Source: Thereva unica
Taxonomy: Eukaryota; Arthropoda; Insecta; Diptera; Therevidae
Length of the DNA stretch: 64,000 bases
Reading direction: 5' to 3'
Assembly (NCBI GenBank): GCA_949987705.1
Contig: OX465281.1
Location: forward strand, 238,163,143 to 238,227,142
Each line of letters opens with the position of its first letter. Within the stretch, counting starts at the first letter, position 1. This document shows positions 61,991 to 64,000 of the stretch, one piece after another. Under the pieces are notes generated by a model. The model worked only from the letters and a program-made list of their open reading frames with translations, did not search any database and was not told where the DNA came from. The translations under genes and the position numbers were made by a program.

Positions 61991-64000
61991 TAACAATTTC
62001 CCGCAGTTAGTAGTTTAGAATTCCGAACAGTTGCAAAGAAATCATCATCAGCACTCAGACTCCTTTTAACCTATTCTATATCCTTTATCTTTCTTTCGAG
62101 CGAACACAATAACGAATGATAGTACAAAGGACAAAAACAAACACTTCAGCTTTGCTAGTTTTACACCATTTTTCCTTGTAGCTCTCTTTACAGAACCCAT
62201 TTTTCATCCCTTGTCACCCTATAACCCATAAAATAATCCTTTTCATACAAGGGCAAACATGACTACGCGATATTCATGCGGACCAGCTTGTGGTTGCAAA
62301 GTTTCAAAATGTAAAAGTTATTAATGCTATTTAGCTTCATCCTCTTAGTTGCAATTGTTAGGTTATTACTAGCTCGCCATTAATTCTTATTTTTAAGAGT
62401 GTCCAAAACTTTCTCCTGTAAGTATAAATCATAAAATCTCCCATAAAACTTTTGAACTATCTGAAAAACGGTATCATGATACAAATAAAAACTTTTCGTT
62501 TTTCCTGGACCTCGTGGTAGCGCATATGCACATTTGAACTATGTTTAATGCTATATCACCTCGACCTTTTCAGTGCAACGATGATTTGAGCTCTACTTTA
62601 CCATCGAGTAAAGTTTGCAGGCATCTTTTAAAACCGGATGCGAATTTATTCAGTGTAGTCAAAAAGTTGAAGTTTAACCACATATACCTACATGTATGTA
62701 TTTATATATAAATACGCACATTAATAGAAAATTATTTTAGCTTCAAAAATTTCGAAAAAGTTTCGAATATAATTTAGGGAGTTTCTGATCCTGTAAAACT
62801 CTAATCATGCATTTGCCACAAGCTTTCATTACGAAAAACTTTTCTTGTTCGATAAATAAAACGTTAGAATAAGTTTTTCGCGAAACAAGCCAGTAGCCAT
62901 CGTACATCTTTAACAAAATTAAATTTTTTCACAACTTCCTAATCCTTAAAAATTAAAGTTTTCCTCTTTGGTGAAGTTTATAGCAAAGCAGGAAGGATAT
63001 ACTAAAGTGCTCGATTGTTGTACTAACGAAATTCCTCGAAATTGAACAGAAAGATAAATAAGAACAATAAAAGGGTTAAGATCCTGGCATTCGTTCATTC
63101 TTTCAATTCCCGTCTCGTCTATTGTCCATGGTCACTCAAAATCCTTCCCAAAATGTTGTTCATTTGTTGTCCGATTACTTTACTTCATGCGGTTCTCTAC
63201 CGAGCAACCGGCAAGCCCTAAATTGAGTGAACTATTTATCTTCCTGCAAAGTTAAGGGCGAAGGGAGCTAAACTACATCCTAGGATCATGACAGCACGGA
63301 AGTTACAGGAAGATGAAACTTTAAAAAAAAAAAGTAAAGGAGAAGAAGAAGCGAAAAATTGAACAACTTTTTCCACCCGAAGGACTTCCTTTGCTGTTTG
63401 GGTGGGTATAAGGAGCTGCACACACAATGTACCAAGCCATGTAGAAGATTCTACTTCTTCTTAATGTTTTTTAAAGAGTTCCCCATTTAATTTTTTTGTA
63501 GTTGTGCAAAAAGCAATTTTCCAGAAGGAGCTGTAATTTGATTGAAAGGATTCACTATGGACGTAATAGGATTATATTTTTTTTCCATTTAATTAAGCTT
63601 AAATATAAAAACTACCGAACAAATCTACTCATAGTTTTAAAGTGGCCTCTCTGATGACCGATATCTGCGCCCCTGGCAAAGTTACTGCAAATTGCTTTCG
63701 TTAGTCTTGAATAAAAGTTGTTCTGTAATGGCTTCTTGCATGCCGTACCTTATCTATAACAGTGCCGGGAATACTCCTTCCGGAATTTGAACTTTATCTA
63801 ACGTTACAAGATTCATTTTTGTTGGCTTCCCCAATTCAACAAGGCACGAAGATAAACATGGCGCTGCTAACCCTATCTGCAATGCATCACCAGCGTCTTA
63901 TTCACGTGACTGCATCCTAATTCAATTTCCTTTTTTTTACGAAAGGAACGAACTTTTACGGAGGAACTTCCACACGGAGTATTGAGCCGGAAAGGATCAA
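61991..64000. other. Unassigned terminal stretch
   Basis: AT-rich sequence with scattered short frames. No exon, RNA gene or paired terminal repeat was recognised. It may be a further intron or upstream region of the receptor gene. Confidence 0.35.

Noticed and set aside
1..64000. Bacterial-type defence, operon or integrated viral system
   Set aside because: No operon structure, ribosome-binding sites, phage or viral structural genes were seen; retroelement relics explain all polymerase-like sequences found.

Overview
This is AT-rich eukaryotic DNA with introns, tRNA-derived SINEs, several LINE families, Tc1/mariner, Helitron and MITE-like elements. It most resembles a large, repeat-rich insect genome, probably a fly. 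The species cannot be named from the window, and nothing bacterial or CRISPR-like is present.

Host gene. Four exons on the minus strand (54387-54558, 13829-13961, 13568-13711, 13289-13489) plus a fifth piece (3732-3800) have matching splice phases. Together they read as one orphan class C GPCR of the GPR158/GPR179 type. In order they encode the end of a Cache-like ectodomain, a cysteine-rich/EGF-like linker, the first transmembrane helix and the second transmembrane helix. The 5' end lies to the right (upstream) and the remaining helices to the left of the window. Two introns are visible in full and are very long: about 40.4 kb (13962-54386) and about 9.5 kb (3801-13288). Nearly everything else in the window is mobile-element material in or beside these introns.

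Layout. 1-600: a hairpin MITE and a 118-bp-type repeat ending in (CAGA)n. 2.5-2.8 kb: LINE family A 3' end. 4.5-5.8 kb: a TIR element and repeat X. 5.9-9.1 kb: LINE family B, split by a 1.75-kb palindromic Tc1 element. 9.5-12.5 kb: a long-TIR DNA element split by an RTE retrotransposon. 14.7-15.9 kb: family R LINE relic. 15.9-16.3 kb: MITE. 18.7-20.8 kb: family C LINE relic split by a SINE. 20.8-22.0 kb: LINE B. 23.5-26.7 kb: SINE plus a nearly intact LINE A. 26.7-28.2 kb: repeat X and family R. 29.1 kb: lone Tc1 end. 31-32 kb: Ty3/gypsy integrase and LINE RNase H relics. 32.4-33.1 kb: RTE 3' end with target duplication. 33.4-34.4 kb: 118-bp tandem array. 36-37 and 40 kb: LINE scraps and an LTR-like repeat. 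43.6-44.4 kb: RT relic. 45.3-46.2 kb: TIR element. 47.0-48.9 kb: LTR-like repeat, then two nested TIR elements. 52.3-53.0 kb: Helitron helicase relic. 53.2-53.7 kb: SINE. 55.7-58.9 kb: cluster of TIR elements including a 1.4-kb palindrome and a THAP-domain exon. 58.9-62.0 kb: LINE A relic split by a TTAA-flanked foldback element. 62-64 kb: nothing recognised.

The mobile elements do not work together. The window is a record of serial and nested insertion around one neuronal-type receptor gene. The most notable signals are the Tc1 palindrome, the other long inverted repeats (able to form hairpin RNA if transcribed), and the satellite-like array with dispersed relatives.
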